Assembly (NCBI GenBank): GCA_035293765.1
Contig: DATGMF010000056.1
Location: 62,001 to 126,000 of the forward strand
DNA: 64,000 nt
Source of the DNA: DASRHT01 sp035293765
Lineage (GTDB): Bacteria > Chloroflexota > Ktedonobacteria > Ktedonobacterales > Ktedonobacteraceae
Reading direction: 5' to 3'
Program-made: the position numbers and the translations under genes
Part shown: positions 56,211-64,000 of the stretch, piece after piece
How positions within the stretch are numbered: position 1 is the stretch's first letter
How the letters are laid out: the number at the start of each line of letters is the position of its first letter
The notes under the pieces: generated by a model
The model's database searches: none
What the model was told of the DNA's origin: nothing
What the model saw: only the letters and a program-made list of their open reading frames with translations

Positions 56211-58055
56211 TTATTTAGGAACGCGTGTGCGGGTCGGGAAGAGGATGCGCATGCGTAGAACGCGTTCGCGCTGGCGTTCCTCGTTCAGACTACGCGAACG
56301 GGCCTTGAGCAGATCGGTCAGCCCGACGATCCCCACCAGCTTCCTGGGATTATCCCGCTCAACCACCGGGAAGCGCGTAAAGCCCGTCTGCGCCATGCGG
56401 TAGACAACGGGGCGCAGCGATTCGTCGGGGTAAGCCACGACCGGGTTGGCCTGAATGCAGCTTGTCAGGAGATGATCGCTCTCCTGCATATTCTGCGTCA
56501 GGTGCTGGAGATCATGCCTGGTGGCGACGCCAAGCAATTGCCCGTGATCGTCAACGACGGGATAGAGCCGCTGCCCATGCTGGTTCGGCTTGGTAATCAG
56601 TAACTGCTCCAGGTCTTGCTTGGTAATAGAAGCAGGGAGCGCCACAATATTGGTGCGCATAACTTCGCGCACGAAGAGGATCTCCAGCGGATCGGTAGAA
56701 TACTCGCGGCTCATATGGTAGCCGCGGCGACTCACCTTCTCCGTCAGGATCGAGCGGCGCATCACCAGCACGGTGAAGCCGTGGGCAATCACCGTAGCAA
56801 TCAGCAAGGGGAGTACGGCGTTGAAGTCGTGTGTCAGTTCTATCGCGAAGATTACGCCCGTGAAAGGCGAGCGCATCGTTCCGCCCAGGATCGCGCCCAT
56901 GCTGATGAGCGCCCAGAAGCCGGTGCCCTCGTTCGGCAGGAAGAGTCCCAGCAGGCCGCCCAGCGCGCCACCCATCATCAGGAGCGGAGCCAGGACGCCG
57001 CCCGACGTTCCAGAGCCGAGCGAGGCTGACCAGATAATCGACTTGACGATCAGAATGCCCAGCATCAGTTGCAGTGTAAAATGGCCCTGCAATATCTGGT
57101 CGATCACATCATAGCCGACTCCGAGCGCCTGCGGAAAAATAAAGCCGCCAACGCCCACGATCAGGCCGCCAATCGCTGGCCACCACATCCAGTGGATTGG
57201 CAGCAGACGGAACCCATCCTCAAAAGCGTAGACTGCCACCGTGAGTAGTGACGAGAGGAGGCCGGCCAGCAGGCCAACCAGGATGCAGCTCAGGAAACCC
57301 ATAGGACCGATAAATGCCACATGCGGGGGTACCGGAAAGAGGGGACCGGGACCGATGATATAGTAGCGCACAATGGCTGCAACCGCGCTTGCCAGCGCCA
57401 CCGGAACCAGGCTGCGCGGCTTCCATTCGAAAAGCAGCAGTTCGACCGCGAGCAGGACCGCAGATAGAGGGGCCGAGAAGGTCGCCGACATACCGCCCGC
57501 CGCACCGGCAACCAGCAAGATCTTGCGCTCCGTGCTGGAAAGATGGATGAACTGGGCGATCATCGAGCCAAAGGCCCCGCCGGTCATAATAATTGGTCCC
57601 TCCGCACCAAAGGGGCCGCCGGAACCTATCGAGATGGCGGAGGAAAGCGGTTTCAGGAAAGCAACTCTTGGTTCTACCTTGCTGCCATTAATCAAAATCG
57701 CCTCGATTGCCTCCGGGATGCCGTGCCCCCGGATACGCTCGGAGCCATAGCGCGCCATGAAGCCAATAATAAGCGCGCCAATCACCGGGACCAGTATGAC
57801 CAGTGGCCCTAGATGGTTCCCCGCCGGCGAAACCAGGTCAAAGCCCCAGCGCTGGAAGAAAAAGAGATTGGTGAACAGACCGATTAAGCGTAGCAGGATC
57901 AGTGCCACGAACGCGCTCAAAACGCCAATTCCTATCGCCAGCAGGGAGATATAAACAACTCGTGGCCTGGTGGTAAAGTCACCCAGCCTTCCCGCCTCTT
58001 CATTAGGCCCTAAACGATTCAACTTATCAACAAGATGTTGCCAAGCAGCAGCCAA
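56211..58055 (-). CDS. ClC-type chloride channel/transporter with two CBS domains
   Basis: 614 residues from a TTG at 58055 with AAGGAGG six bases upstream. ClC motifs are all present: GSGGPFGAEGPIIMTG with the gating glutamate, and GSGTSGGVLAPLLMMGG. The C-terminal 150 residues hold two CBS domains (EVMRTNIVALPASITKQDL and LLTSCIQANPVVAYPDESLR), probably nucleotide-binding regulators. The site of the proton glutamate (IIEEM in the E. coli antiporter) reads AVELL here, so the second glutamate is a leucine. This argues for a passive channel or altered coupling. Confidence 0.95.
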   Translation of the reverse strand: MAAAWQHLVDKLNRLGPNEEAGRLGDFTTRPRVVYISLLAIGIGVLSAFVALILLRLIGLFTNLFFFQRWGFDLVSPAGNHLGPLVILVPVIGALIIGFMARYGSERIRGHGIPEAIEAILINGSKVEPRVAFLKPLSSAISIGSGGPFGAEGPIIMTGGAFGSMIAQFIHLSSTERKILLVAGAAGGMSATFSAPLSAVLLAVELLLFEWKPRSLVPVALASAVAAIVRYYIIGPGPLFPVPPHVAFIGPMGFLSCILVGLLAGLLSSLLTVAVYAFEDGFRLLPIHWMWWPAIGGLIVGVGGFIFPQALGVGYDVIDQILQGHFTLQLMLGILIVKSIIWSASLGSGTSGGVLAPLLMMGGALGGLLGLFLPNEGTGFWALISMGAILGGTMRSPFTGVIFAIELTHDFNAVLPLLIATVIAHGFTVLVMRRSILTEKVSRRGYHMSREYSTDPLEILFVREVMRTNIVALPASITKQDLEQLLITKPNQHGQRLYPVVDDHGQLLGVATRHDLQHLTQNMQESDHLLTSCIQANPVVAYPDESLRPVVYRMAQTGFTRFPVVERDNPRKLVGIVGLTDLLKARSRSLNEERQRERVLRMRILFPTRTRVPK

Positions 58056-58217
58056 TATGTTCCTCCTTATGATCTTATGGTATCCTGGACACTTTTACTA
58101 AAATTATATCGTACCACGACATAAATAGCAATCAATGGAAAATATTGACATTCGTGCGCTTTACCCCTACAATCCCGATAGATAGGAAACGTATCTTTCG
58201 CGCAAGAAAGGAAATGG

Positions 58218-58817
58218 ATGGAAGGTAGGTCACATCTGCTGATTGGCCTGACGGCTGGCGTTGTGCTGGATAGTATGATTCACCTGTCGGGCGACCCTTT
58301 GACGATGGCAAAGGCAGTCCCGCTGGTGCTGCTGGTAAAAAAGGCCGTCTACTACTTCGCGGTAGGGTTTGGCGCGCTGCTGCCCGATATCGATAATGCG
58401 CGCAGCACGCTGGGCAGGAGGATGGGGGTAGTCAGCAAAGAGATCCAGCATCTTGCGGGACACCGCACATTCTTTCATAGCATGCTCGGACTTATTTTTG
58501 GTTCGTTACTTGCTATCGGGTTAGAGCAGGTGGTAATCTATCTGCTAAGCCAGCATGGTTTGTCCCTTCCGGCCCAACTGGTCGGGGCGTCGCACCTGGT
58601 CTTCTTTGGCGTGTTGTTTGGAGCAATCATGCATATAGCGGCTGATGCGCTGACTCAGGGAGGTGTCCCATTGTTCTGGCCCAACCGTAAGCGTTATGGG
58701 TTTCCGCCTAATCCGCACTGGCGTTTTCGTACCGGAACCTGGCCTGAGTTTGTCATCGTCTGGGCATTTATGACTGTGGTGGCCCTCGGGGTCTGGTGGG
58801 CCGTCATAACAGTTTAG
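58218..58817 (+). CDS. YdjM-like membrane-bound metal-dependent hydrolase
   Basis: 199 residues, four membrane helices. Histidine and aspartate motifs of the family are visible: GRSHLLIGLTAG, LLPDIDNARSTLGRR, LAGHRTFFHSMLG and HIAADALTQGGVPLFWPNRK. Members are membrane-bound and tied to phospholipid or SOS stress in E. coli. The exact substrate is unknown. AAAGGAAATGG precedes the ATG; the ClC gene is divergent. Confidence 0.88.
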   Translation: MEGRSHLLIGLTAGVVLDSMIHLSGDPLTMAKAVPLVLLVKKAVYYFAVGFGALLPDIDNARSTLGRRMGVVSKEIQHLAGHRTFFHSMLGLIFGSLLAIGLEQVVIYLLSQHGLSLPAQLVGASHLVFFGVLFGAIMHIAADALTQGGVPLFWPNRKRYGFPPNPHWRFRTGTWPEFVIVWAFMTVVALGVWWAVITV

Positions 58818-58841
58818 TTGTTTCCTCTGCCTCTCCCGTAG

Positions 58842-58998
58842 AGACGCGATTCTATCGCGTCCGCTTCAGCGCTCGTCCTTGCCGGGAAAAGGGAAACAAG
58901 CTGGAGAAGATGGCGCTGCTGGTTCGTTGGCGATGGCGAGACGGACAAAGTGAGCGAGAGAGGCGCTAAAGCGGACGCGCTGAAGCGGGTCCCTACGG
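58842..58998. repeat. Paired GTAGGGACC-family repeat
   Basis: A degenerate left end GTAGAGACGCGATTCTATCG, followed by CGTCCGCTTCAGCGC, faces a right end GCGCTAAAGCGGACGCGCTG followed by AAGCGGGTCCCTACGG. About 157 bases in all. It fills nearly the whole gap between the YdjM-like and DUF2079 genes and ends about 20 bases before the latter. Confidence 0.68.
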
Positions 58999-59019
58999 GG
59001 GTATTACCACAGTAAAAAC

Positions 59020-60792
59020 ATGAAAATATCTGCTCTGCGCTTGCGTTTTACGCGGCAAACTCAGGAACGAATCGCGTGGCTGCTCCTGGCGCTGCTGATA
59101 CTGATATACGCGCTGGTGATCAGCTATCTGGCTGTGCTGCGCTACGACACGTTCAAAGCGACCGCCTTTGATCTGGGCAATATGGACCAGGTGCTCTGGA
59201 ACACCATTCATGGGCGCCCATTCCAGTTCACCAATCAAGGAGCTGATTGGTTTGGACCGCCCACGCGCCTGGCGATCCACTTTGAGCCGATTATCTTTCC
59301 GCTCTCCTTGCTCTATATCTTTGGCGCCGACCCGCGCATTCTGCTGGTATTCCAGACCCTGGCTCTGGTTTCAGGATCGCTGCCCGTTTTCCTGCTAACG
59401 CGCAAGTATTTGCCCGCCTGGCCGCTCCTCTCGCCGATGATGGCGCTGGTCTATCTCCTCATGCCCGCGCTGCTGAGCCTGAACATCTTCGATTTTCATC
59501 CCGTCAGCCTGGCAACGCCCCTCCTGCTTTATGCCGTCCTTGCCCTTACCTACGGGCGCTACGTCTGGTTTTTGATTGCCTGCGTTCTTGCAGCCTCCTG
59601 TAAGGAAGATATACCGCTGTCCATCGCTATGTTCGGTATCCTGGTGATCTGGATGTATAAGCTGCCGCGTCTGGGGACCGTGCTTATCGTGGGAGGGTTG
59701 ATCTGGAGCCTGCTGGCTTTTTTGGTGATTATTCCGCACTTCTATCCCGGCGCGCAACATAATAACTACTGGTATCGCTACGAGGCGTTGGGCAGCTCGC
59801 CGGGCGCTGCGATCATCAATTTGCTGCTCCACCCCTGGTTACTGTTCACGACCTTTATCACGCTGGATCGTCTCTACTACCTGGCGAATCTACTGCGCGG
59901 CGGCGGCTTTCTCGCACTGCTGGCCCCCGAATGGTTATTACCGGCCTTGCCCAGCCTTGCCGTTAACCTGCTCAGCACCGATCCCCTTCTCTATAGCGGC
60001 GTTTTTCACTATAATGCTGCTATTATCCCCTTTATACTGCTGGCAGTTATTCACGGCACGAGCCGTTTTGTGTCTTTATGGCAGCAGTGGCGAGGCGAGG
60101 CGAAAGAACATGCCAGTTGGCGAAGCTCAATTGAACAATTCACGACGATGGGACCATCCTGGGCGAGCAAGGGTATGCCTGTATGGCTGGCGTCACTCGG
60201 CAGCAACTTTGCGCTACTGCGCTCAAATGTTGTCCAGTCCGTGGCTGTCCATCCTGCATTTACCCGTTCAACGGCGTTTATTCAGCCACGACTAACGCGG
60301 CTGGCGCATACGGGCAATTATCAGTGGCAGCGTTTTAGCGAGCGCCTCACTCCTCTGGCTATCACCACCTCTGCCGCTCGTCTGCAATGGTTTATTTATG
60401 GCTGGCTCATCGTCATGATGGCGCTGAACTTTGTCATCATGTCTCCCGCGCTCAATGCCTTCTGGCCCGATCACCTGCCAGGGACGCGCGAGCAGCATAT
60501 CCAGCAGTTGCTCTCCATGATTCCCCCCAACGCCTCAGTATCGGCGGGCAGCAATCTTAATCCGCATCTGAGCGAGCGGCTCTATGTGACGGTCTTTCCC
60601 GCCATCACCTTCTCCTCCTCAGAGAAAAGCATCAACAATACCGTTCAATACGTGATTGTTGATCTGCAAGCGGTCTTTCCTGAAGATCAGGTGGGCACTG
60701 CCAACGAGCTCAACCAACTGATCAACTCCAAACAGTTTCGCGTTTTAGCGCGAGCCGAGGGAGTTATATTATTAGTCAGACGACGCCTATAG
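59020..60792 (+). CDS. DUF2079 polytopic membrane protein
   Basis: 590 residues with about ten membrane helices in the N-terminal 370 residues. The DUF2079 signature is the loop AFDLGNMDQVLWNTIHGRPF near residue 50 and HFEPIIFPLSLLYIFGADPR, with DFHPVSLATPLLLYAVLALT. The arrangement of an acidic loop after helix one resembles GT-C fold glycosyltransferases (PMT type), so it may transfer sugars from polyprenyl carriers. A long cytoplasmic insert at 350-450 is unusual. No clear ribosome site precedes the ATG, which follows a repeat. Confidence 0.88.
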   Translation: MKISALRLRFTRQTQERIAWLLLALLILIYALVISYLAVLRYDTFKATAFDLGNMDQVLWNTIHGRPFQFTNQGADWFGPPTRLAIHFEPIIFPLSLLYIFGADPRILLVFQTLALVSGSLPVFLLTRKYLPAWPLLSPMMALVYLLMPALLSLNIFDFHPVSLATPLLLYAVLALTYGRYVWFLIACVLAASCKEDIPLSIAMFGILVIWMYKLPRLGTVLIVGGLIWSLLAFLVIIPHFYPGAQHNNYWYRYEALGSSPGAAIINLLLHPWLLFTTFITLDRLYYLANLLRGGGFLALLAPEWLLPALPSLAVNLLSTDPLLYSGVFHYNAAIIPFILLAVIHGTSRFVSLWQQWRGEAKEHASWRSSIEQFTTMGPSWASKGMPVWLASLGSNFALLRSNVVQSVAVHPAFTRSTAFIQPRLTRLAHTGNYQWQRFSERLTPLAITTSAARLQWFIYGWLIVMMALNFVIMSPALNAFWPDHLPGTREQHIQQLLSMIPPNASVSAGSNLNPHLSERLYVTVFPAITFSSSEKSINNTVQYVIVDLQAVFPEDQVGTANELNQLINSKQFRVLARAEGVILLVRRRL

Positions 60793-60890
60793 CAAATAAT
60801 GAGCAAATAATGTTATAATCCGATCAAGAGCAGTAAATGTTGGCTCCCATTTGTGCATGCGAGCTTGATTAATGTATGGAGGGATGTAGG

Positions 60891-61385
60891 ATGCGCAATA
60901 ATCCAAACCCTGAAGATGTTGCGAATGCACGTCCTACCGATGTGTTGCCGCAAAAGCGTATGGAAGATTTGCCATTACGGCCCGTGCCGCCGCCTGCCAT
61001 GCCGACCGCACCTGGCGGGAATCCAGAGGAAGCCGAAAACGCGGAAATACGCCTGGAAGAGGCGCGCACGGTTCGCTATGCCATTGGCAAACTGAACGAT
61101 TTTATTCAGTGGTTTATCATGGTGCTGGAAGTGACCCTGGCGATACGCTTTCTTTTGAAGTTGATCGGCGCGGACCCCGCGAATCTCTTCGCAGGTTTTC
61201 TTTATGCACTGACCGGCATCATTCTGGTTCCTTTTAGCGATATCGTACGCGCCCCCTCGATCCATACAAACCAGGCATTTGAATGGTCTACCCTGATTGC
61301 TATGGTCATCTACTGGCTGGTCTTCTGGGCGATCAGACAATTCCTGCGCATTCTCATCTCCAGCCCGGAGGAGCCCGTCGGCTAA
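60891..61385 (+). CDS. YggT-like membrane protein
   Basis: 164 residues from the ATG at 60891 with GGAGGG seven bases upstream. The N-terminal 60 residues are polar and proline-rich. Two membrane helices follow, with the YggT-like stretch VLEVTLAIRFLLKLIGADPA, then FLYALTGIILVPFSDIVRAP, then a last helix WSTLIAMVIYWLVFWAIRQF. YggT relatives are linked to osmotic balance and cell division. Function is not firm. It is monocistronic before prs. Confidence 0.8.
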   Translation: MRNNPNPEDVANARPTDVLPQKRMEDLPLRPVPPPAMPTAPGGNPEEAENAEIRLEEARTVRYAIGKLNDFIQWFIMVLEVTLAIRFLLKLIGADPANLFAGFLYALTGIILVPFSDIVRAPSIHTNQAFEWSTLIAMVIYWLVFWAIRQFLRILISSPEEPVG

Positions 61386-61550
61386 ATCTATCAGGGCAAC
61401 TGCCGCGCGTGGTTGCCCTTGCTTATCGCAGCAACTTCCTCAATGTTGAGCCTCATGCGATAAATGCCGCTCGCGCCGCTTGCAAGCGTAATTCCGCTAT
61501 GCCATATCCCCAGAGCATATGATATAATTTTGGCAAGCAGGAGGTGCAAT

Positions 61551-62486
61551 TTGAATCTCAGTATTTTTAGCGGGAACGCGAACCGCCCGCTAGCAATAGC
61601 CATTTGCCGACATCTGCAAATCCCTCTCGGAGATGCTGATGTTTTTCAATTCAGCAATGAGAATATCTTTGTCAAGATCAATGAAAATGTGCGCGGCCAT
61701 GATGTTTTTGTGATTCAACCATTCAGCTCACCCGTGAATCGCTCGATTATGGAACTGCTGATTATGATCGATGCGCTCAAACGCGCTTCCGCTGCTCGTA
61801 TCACCGCCGTTATCCCTTATTATGCCTATGGTCGCACCGATAAGAAGGATCAGCCCCGCGTGCCAATCACCGCCCGCTTGATTGCTGACTGCATCACTGT
61901 CGCGGGTGCGCACAGGGTTTTGACGATGGATATGCACGCCGGACAGATTCAGGGCTTTTTCAATATTCCCGTTGATGAATTGACCGCGCAAATTATCCAG
62001 GCTCGTTATTTTGGCGAGAAGGGAATGGATAACTTCACAATTGTCGCCGCCGATGAGGGCTTTGCTAAGAAGGCGCGCCAGCTCGCGGACCGTCTCGATG
62101 CGCCTCTTGCCATCGTCGAGAAGCGTCGCCTGGGCAATAACGGCGTGACCGAAGCGATGGGCATTATTGGTAGCGTCCAGGGAAAGGATGCGTTGATAGT
62201 TGATGATGAGATTGATACCGCTGGCTCGCTAACGCAGGCTGTGCGCGTGGTCTACGACCGTGGCGCGCGCGATATCTACTGCTGCGCGACTCATGGCGTG
62301 TTTTCAGGACCCGCCATCGAGCGCCTGAGCAACGCTCCAATCAAGGAACTCGTCGTTACCGATTCTATCCCGTTTCCTGAGCATAAACACCTGCCCCATT
62401 TAACGATCCTCTCAGTGGCCGAACTGCTCGCGGGTGCCATCAGCCGCATCCATGATGGGCGCTCCGTAACTGAACTGTTCAAGTAG
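61551..62486 (+). CDS. prs: Ribose-phosphate pyrophosphokinase
   Basis: 311 residues from a TTG at 61551 with AGGAGGTG in front; the frame is open to 61464 but upstream codons are non-coding in character. Features are IFSGNANRPLA at the N terminus, FVIQPFSSPVNRSIMELLIM, the ATP flexible loop IPYYAYGRTDKKDQPR, the PRPP-binding loop VDDEIDTAGSLTQA, and HGVFSGPAIERL. The enzyme makes PRPP for nucleotide, histidine and tryptophan synthesis. Confidence 0.96.
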   Translation: MNLSIFSGNANRPLAIAICRHLQIPLGDADVFQFSNENIFVKINENVRGHDVFVIQPFSSPVNRSIMELLIMIDALKRASAARITAVIPYYAYGRTDKKDQPRVPITARLIADCITVAGAHRVLTMDMHAGQIQGFFNIPVDELTAQIIQARYFGEKGMDNFTIVAADEGFAKKARQLADRLDAPLAIVEKRRLGNNGVTEAMGIIGSVQGKDALIVDDEIDTAGSLTQAVRVVYDRGARDIYCCATHGVFSGPAIERLSNAPIKELVVTDSIPFPEHKHLPHLTILSVAELLAGAISRIHDGRSVTELFK

Positions 62487-62504
62487 GGGAAGGGCTGGCC
62501 CCTG

Positions 62505-62536
62505 CCCAGGGCAACCGCGAGGGATTGCCCCTACTA
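62505..62536 (+). repeat. GGCAACCGC...GCCCCTAC repeat between prs and der
   Basis: GGCAACCGCGAGGGATTGCC followed by CCTAC matches the unit near 50357-50381 with two changes. The arms GGCAACC and GGATTGCC can pair. It lies about 20 bases after the prs stop and may act as its terminator or 3-prime stem. Confidence 0.6.
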
Positions 62537-62562
62537 GCGAGCCAGCGGCGTTCGCAACTGCA

Positions 62563-62591
62563 TTTCAAGCAAGGGGATTATATGCTATAAT
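62563..62591 (+). promoter_or_regulatory. Promoter of der
   Basis: TTTCAA (62563-62568) and TATAAT (62586-62591) with a 17-base spacer, about 50 bases before the ATG of der. Confidence 0.6.
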
Positions 62592-62647
62592 AGGCTCCAA
62601 CTATCTGTCTGCAAATTTTTACTCAGGAAAGGGTGGAGGGGCGCTGT

Positions 62648-64000
62648 ATGAAACCTCTGGTTGCCATTGTGGGCCGACCCAATGTCGGCAAATCCACATT
62701 TTTTAATCGCATGATCGGCGAACGGCTCGCCATTGTCGAAGATCTGCCGGGTACGACCCGCGACCGCCTCTATGGCGATACTGACTGGAACGGGCGCGAG
62801 TTTACTCTGATCGATACGGGTGGCCTTGAACTGGGCTCGGGTATACCGGTGGGGCAAGTGGGCCTGACCGGCCAGCCGGGCGACCTGATGGAGCATGTGA
62901 AGGCTCAGGCGCAGCTCGCTATCGATGAAGCGGATGTGATTATCTTCATGGTTGATGCCCGCAGCGGCATCACGGCGGCTGATGAAGAGGTGGCGGATGT
63001 GTTGCGCCGCGCTAATAAGCCCGTGATTGTCGCGGCCAATAAGGCCGATAATCAGGCCCGCCGCCTGGATTCCGTCGAGTTTTATCAACTGGGGCTGGGT
63101 GAGCCCATCGATGTCTCCTCGATTCAGGGCGTCGGCACGGGCGATCTGCTGGACCGGGTCGTAGAATTGCTACCTCCGGCGGAAGAGGAGGAAGAAGCAG
63201 AGGAAGAGGTAACGCGCCTCGCTATCGTCGGACGCCCCAATGTGGGCAAGTCCTCCCTGCTCAATGTCATTCTGGGAACGCAGCGCTCCATTGTCAGCGA
63301 TGTGCCCGGCACGACCCGCGATATCATCGACACGGAGATGGAGTTCGAAGGGCACCGCGTACGCATCGTCGATACGGCTGGTATTCGGCGTCGGGGACGC
63401 GTGATTCCCGGCATTGAGAAATATAGCGTGCTGCGGGCTTCGCGCGCCCTTGATCGCTGCGATGTGGCCCTGCTGCTGATCGATGCCAGCGAGGGGCTAT
63501 CGGCGCAGGATACGCATATCGCGGGCGAAATCCATGAGAAGGCCAAAGGGGTGGTGGTCATCGTAAACAAGTGGGATCTGGCCCAGGAGCAGCGCCGCGC
63601 CGCACGCGAAGGCATATTTCCCCATTCCGATGAAGAGATCGAGAGCGCCGAGGAGTACCGCAAAATCATCGCGGAGGGGCTGAAGTTTATTCCTTACGCG
63701 CCCATCATTTTCGCGTCCGCCAAAACAGGCTATCACGTAAAATCGATCCTTGAAACTGCGCTGCGTATCGCTGGCATGCGTTACCTGCGCATCCAGACTT
63801 CGCGGCTCAATGAGGTGGTGCAGGAGGCGATTCGCCGCCACAATCCTACCGTTATTCGCACTAAACCCCTCAAAATCTATTACGCGACCCAGACCAGGGT
63901 CAATCCGCCGACCTTTGTCTTTTTTGTCAACGATCCCACGGCTGTCCATTTCTCTTATGAACGCTACCTGGAGAATCGCTTGCGCGAGGCGTTCGGCTTT
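62648..64000 (+). CDS. der: GTPase Der (EngA), cut by the window end
   Basis: 451 codons are visible from the ATG at 62648 (GGAGGGG upstream); the gene continues past the edge. Two GTPase domains in tandem define Der. Domain 1 has VGRPNVGKSTFFNRM, DTGG and ANKAD. Domain 2, from about residue 195, has VGRPNVGKSSLLNVI, DTAGI and VNKWD. An acidic linker (EEEEEAEEE) joins them. The KH-like C-terminal domain follows (IYYATQTRVNPPTFVFFVND, then YERYLENRLREAF). Der is essential for maturation of the 50S ribosomal subunit. Domain 1 has an insert of about 20 residues after DTGGLEL. Confidence 0.97.
   Translation, partial: MKPLVAIVGRPNVGKSTFFNRMIGERLAIVEDLPGTTRDRLYGDTDWNGREFTLIDTGGLELGSGIPVGQVGLTGQPGDLMEHVKAQAQLAIDEADVIIFMVDARSGITAADEEVADVLRRANKPVIVAANKADNQARRLDSVEFYQLGLGEPIDVSSIQGVGTGDLLDRVVELLPPAEEEEEAEEEVTRLAIVGRPNVGKSSLLNVILGTQRSIVSDVPGTTRDIIDTEMEFEGHRVRIVDTAGIRRRGRVIPGIEKYSVLRASRALDRCDVALLLIDASEGLSAQDTHIAGEIHEKAKGVVVIVNKWDLAQEQRRAAREGIFPHSDEEIESAEEYRKIIAEGLKFIPYAPIIFASAKTGYHVKSILETALRIAGMRYLRIQTSRLNEVVQEAIRRHNPTVIRTKPLKIYYATQTRVNPPTFVFFVNDPTAVHFSYERYLENRLREAFGF

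Noticed and set aside
1..64000. tRNA, rRNA, tmRNA genes or a CRISPR array
   Set aside because: No cloverleaf with a TTCGANTC-type T loop, no rRNA sequence and no regularly spaced short repeats were seen. The direct repeats at 735-926 have only two copies of 86 bases, and the 34-bp repeats only two distant copies.

Overview
The window holds two very different pieces of DNA. Positions 1 to about 24,322 are the right-hand part of an integrated mobile element. Positions from about 24,322 to 64,000 are ordinary bacterial chromosome. The chromosome looks like a spore-forming filamentous Chloroflexota (Ktedonobacteria-like). The reasons are frequent TTG starts with strong Shine-Dalgarno sequences, NarL/LuxR signalling proteins, a PknB-type kinase with an extracytoplasmic sensor, a DUF4012 exopolysaccharide operon, a Gram-positive-style suf operon with SufU, and DUF2079 membrane proteins. 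This taxonomic call is inference from gene content, not from a marker gene.

Mobile element (1-24.3 kb). From the left it carries the end of a ParA gene with a small DNA-binding partner, a long direct repeat, and a second partition cassette of the ParM type. It then has a tiny peptide gene, an orphan DNA methylase, a 1,897-residue DarB-like methylase-helicase with a smaller gene nested inside it, and a mazEF toxin-antitoxin pair. The mobilization module has a membrane protein, a VirD4-type coupling protein, a MOBQ relaxase, an oriT with the TAAGTGCGCCCT nick core, and a divergent accessory Mob protein. Next come a Sel1 protein, a small protein ending in an SSB-like tail, a TOPRIM primase-like protein, a zeta-toxin-like kinase, an unknown protein, a three-gene operon with a structured leader, an Xre regulator, and a 727-residue serine recombinase at the extreme right end. 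No type IV secretion channel is visible, and the left end lies outside the window, so ICE and IME cannot be told apart. Two partition systems suggest that the excised circle lives as a plasmid for some time.

Integration site (about 24,318-24,326). The element interrupts the first transmembrane segment of a DHA2-family MFS transporter. The recombinase reading frame runs across the junction and takes its last few codons and stop from the host gene.

Chromosome, 24.5-34 kb. A TSUP permease, a histidine kinase fused to a LuxR domain facing a NarL-type regulator, an HD hydrolase, the parA-parB pair with a DinB protein, an FmdB zinc ribbon, YchF and a YukD-like ubiquitin-fold protein.

Chromosome, 34-45 kb. 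A seven-gene exopolysaccharide operon behind one strong promoter and a long leader: GT4, initiating sugar transferase, DUF4012, O-antigen polymerase/ligase-like, C5-epimerase/GT4 fusion, flippase and GT4. A secreted DMFase-like protein and a Ser/Thr kinase face it.

Chromosome, 48-64 kb. An esterase, Dps, the suf operon (Rrf2 regulator, sufC, sufD, sufS, sufU, Rieske protein; no sufB), a ClC channel, a YdjM-like protein, a DUF2079 protein, a YggT-like protein, prs and the start of der. Families of short palindromic repeats (GTAGGGACC... and GCTGTAGCTCC...) sit in many chromosomal gaps. I found none in the mobile element.
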